A DNA stretch of 64,000 bases from contig JADLDO010000049.1 in the NCBI GenBank assembly GCA_020846635.1, forward strand, positions 62,001-126,000. The letters are read 5' to 3'. Below the pieces are notes generated by a model. That model was not told the DNA's origin and searched no databases. It saw only the letters and a list, made by a program, of their open reading frames with translations. The DNA is from Caldilineaceae bacterium (lineage in GTDB: Bacteria > Chloroflexota > Anaerolineae > Caldilineales > Caldilineaceae). Of the stretch, positions 62,172-64,000 are shown in pieces. How positions within the stretch are numbered: position 1 is the stretch's first letter; each line of letters opens with the position of its first letter. A program made the position numbers and the translations under genes.

Positions 62172-64000
62172 CTACTGCACGTTGACCACAAAGTCCGCCA
62201 CCAGCGGCTGACCCTTGCCGGTTTGAAACTCGAACCATACTTTGTACAATCCGCCCTCGGCAAAGGCGTGGCTGGCAAGGATGATGGGACCAAAGGTGGC
62301 GGGCAGTTCGCCGTGTCCGCCTTGTTCACCGTGTCCATCATGTGCCGCATCCTCCGCCGCAGGCAGCGCCCCATGCACGTGGGTGAACGTTTGCCCGCCC
62401 TGGTCAAGAATAACGACATGGGCCGGTGCGCCCAGGTAAGACTGCAAATCACGCAGTGGTTCACCACTTGTTGCATCCTCGACCTCAAAACGGAACGTTA
62501 CTGGCTCACCCACGCGGATAGCCTCAGCACCTGCCAGATTGACGCGTACACCCTCCACCACGCGTTCGGCTGCATCTACAGTTGGTGTCTCCCATGCCGC
62601 CGCCTCGCCTGCCACGGTCAACATCTCGCGCACGACCGCGTGCTCGCCAGTCGCACGGGTGACTTCGGCAAAGAGCCAGTAGTTGCCCCCCGTTGGCAGC
62701 GTGACCTCCACGGCAAACTCACCCGGTCGCGTGGTTTGCTCTGGATGAAGATGGGTGTAGGCACCCAAATCTGTGCGTACGACAATCAGGTGCACCAAGC
62801 GCTCGTGGCTGAGTACAAGATCGGTCAGTGGTGCCCCAGTACCGTCTTGGAATTGGTAGCGCAGCGCGAATGGCTCACCCGCGACGATTCCTGCGGGTAC
62901 CGTTAGTTCATGTTGAATTGCACCCTGAGATGGTTCTGGATGCTGAGAATGTTGAATCACTGCTGCCTCCTCTACAAGGTTACTTCCTTCAACGTTCGAC
63001 TCCATATGTTCACTTGATGCCGCATGGACACCACCATTGGCACCACCTTGGTGGCTCGGCTGGACATACATCATGGCCGCAACGCCGACTGCAATCGCCA
63101 CCAGCGCAATTCCTACGAGATAAGCGTACTCGCCCACCCGTTCGCTCAGCGGTGGGTGCAGAATCGCCTCAATACTGGATGGCTGGCGGAAGCGGCGCAG
63201 CCGCAGCGCATTGGTCACGACACTCACACTACTCATGGCCATGGCGCCTGCCGCCAAGATGGGGTCAAGCAGCACCCCAAAGAAGGGATAAAGCACGCCC
63301 ATTGCCACCGGAATCAGCAGCACGTTGTAGGCAAAGGCCCAAAACAAACCCTGCTTGATGACGCCCACCGTCTTGCGTGAGAGCGCAATCGCCGTCACAA
63401 TCGAGCGTAAATCGCCGCCGATTAGCGTCACATCCGAGGCCGCCATCGCCACATCTGTCCCTGTGCCGATCGCAACGCCTAAGTCAGCCTGGGCCAACGC
63501 CGGGGCATCATTGATGCCGTCACCGACCATCGCCACCACCTTGTCCTGGGCCTGCAACGCCTGTACCTGGGCTGCTTTTTGCTCTGGCAGCACCTCTGCC
63601 AACACCTGGTCAATGCCCACCTGATGGGCAATCGCTTCAGCGGTGAGGCGGTTGTCACCCGTCAGCATCCATACTTCCAGCCCCAACGCTTTGAGTTGAG
63701 CCACTGCTTCGGCTGACTCCGGCTTCAAGGTATCGGCAATGGCAATCAGCCCCACAAGTTCGCCATTGAGTGTGACATAGACAGGTGTGGCCCCTTCCTG
63801 GGCGAGTGCCACGGCTTCATCCGCCAACACCTGCACGTTGATGCCATACTGCTTCATGAGGGCGGCGTTGCCCGCCACTACCTCATAGCCTTCGACGACT
63901 GCCTGCACACCTTTGCCGGTTACTGAACCAAAATGCGTTACGGCGGGAAGTTCCAGCCCTAACTTCTGTGCATAGGCCACCACGGCCTCGCCCAAGGGAT
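62172..64000 (-). CDS. copper-type P1B ATPase with extracytoplasmic C-terminal extension, N-terminus beyond window
   Basis: The last 607 or more residues of a P1B heavy-metal pump; the N-terminal metal domains and most membrane helices lie off the right edge. Visible: nucleotide-binding domain, LTGDNRLTAEAIAHQVGI, VAMVGDGINDAPALAQAD, then two final helices with AMAMSSVSVVTNALRLRRFR (metal-site helix). After a further helix (YLVGIALVAIAVGVAAMMYV) comes a roughly 280-residue tail rich in His, Glu and Met, with two similar beta-sandwich-like halves (LVHLIVVRTDLGAYTHLHPE and HVVILDQGGQTFTHVHGALP). Such tails are not part of ordinary CopA and may bind copper after export. The chaperone gene follows. 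Confidence 0.88.
   Translation of the reverse strand, partial: PLGEAVVAYAQKLGLELPAVTHFGSVTGKGVQAVVEGYEVVAGNAALMKQYGINVQVLADEAVALAQEGATPVYVTLNGELVGLIAIADTLKPESAEAVAQLKALGLEVWMLTGDNRLTAEAIAHQVGIDQVLAEVLPEQKAAQVQALQAQDKVVAMVGDGINDAPALAQADLGVAIGTGTDVAMAASDVTLIGGDLRSIVTAIALSRKTVGVIKQGLFWAFAYNVLLIPVAMGVLYPFFGVLLDPILAAGAMAMSSVSVVTNALRLRRFRQPSSIEAILHPPLSERVGEYAYLVGIALVAIAVGVAAMMYVQPSHQGGANGGVHAASSEHMESNVEGSNLVEEAAVIQHSQHPEPSQGAIQHELTVPAGIVAGEPFALRYQFQDGTGAPLTDLVLSHERLVHLIVVRTDLGAYTHLHPEQTTRPGEFAVEVTLPTGGNYWLFAEVTRATGEHAVVREMLTVAGEAAAWETPTVDAAERVVEGVRVNLAGAEAIRVGEPVTFRFEVEDATSGEPLRDLQSYLGAPAHVVILDQGGQTFTHVHGALPAAEDAAHDGHGEQGGHGELPATFGPIILASHAFAEGGLYKVWFEFQTGKGQPLVADFVVNVQ

Overview
The window looks like chromosome of a moderately GC-rich, aerobic, free-living bacterium, most plausibly a Chloroflexota member (Caldilineae/Anaerolineae type). 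That placement is inference. It rests on a ba3-type oxidase with a separate SCO chaperone, a glycine-riboswitch-controlled single-chain GcvP, DUF11 surface proteins and twin TIGR03032 proteins. No rRNA or other marker gene is present to fix it.

Layout. (1) 1-19.5 kb is core chromosome: gcvP behind a tandem glycine riboswitch; an atypical SCO-like protein and a three-subunit ba3 oxidase operon (tiny IIa, II, I); a canonical SCO1; an MgtC/DUF4010 membrane protein; an ABC exporter; initiator tRNA-fMet with a textbook promoter; PepF; an enolase-superfamily enzyme; a large DUF11 protein; and two tandem TIGR03032 genes. (2) An elongator tRNA-Met at 19.47 kb marks the left side of a mobile region of about 23-27 kb. 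It carries three tyrosine recombinases, a PrimPol-like primase, a replication-relaxation protein, two VirD4/TraG-type ATPases, SSB, a phage-O-like replication protein, ParA and its partner, many small operonic proteins, a DUF3102-GreA C-domain fusion and a HTH-NB-ARC-TPR protein. No relaxase or VirB4-type mating-pore gene was recognised, so the element looks mobilisable or plasmid-derived rather than self-transmissible. (3) 42.7-46.2 kb holds small accessory genes and a RadC-type JAB protein. (4) 46.5-55.7 kb is a type I restriction-modification island with two different hsdM genes, a HigBA-like toxin-antitoxin pair inserted before hsdS, and hsdR. (5) 55.9-64 kb is probably chromosome again: a methyltransferase, a PIG-L deacetylase, a flavin reductase-like protein, an ECF sigma factor with a membrane protein, an MFS exporter, a copper chaperone and the C-terminal part of a copper P-type ATPase with an unusual extracytoplasmic tail.

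The most interesting undescribed signal is a pair of about 210-nt sequences at 37.1-37.3 kb and 38.1-38.3 kb. They are diverged, but both fold into the same long stem carrying two side hairpins. Each lies 18-19 nt upstream of a short minus-strand gene with a strong Shine-Dalgarno, and each can form an alternative hairpin next to that Shine-Dalgarno. This is what a novel cis-regulatory RNA would look like. An 800-bp protein-poor array of hairpins beside the replication gene (38.3-39.1 kb) and three copies of a 14-bp near-palindrome around the partition genes are further candidates for replication or maintenance sites.
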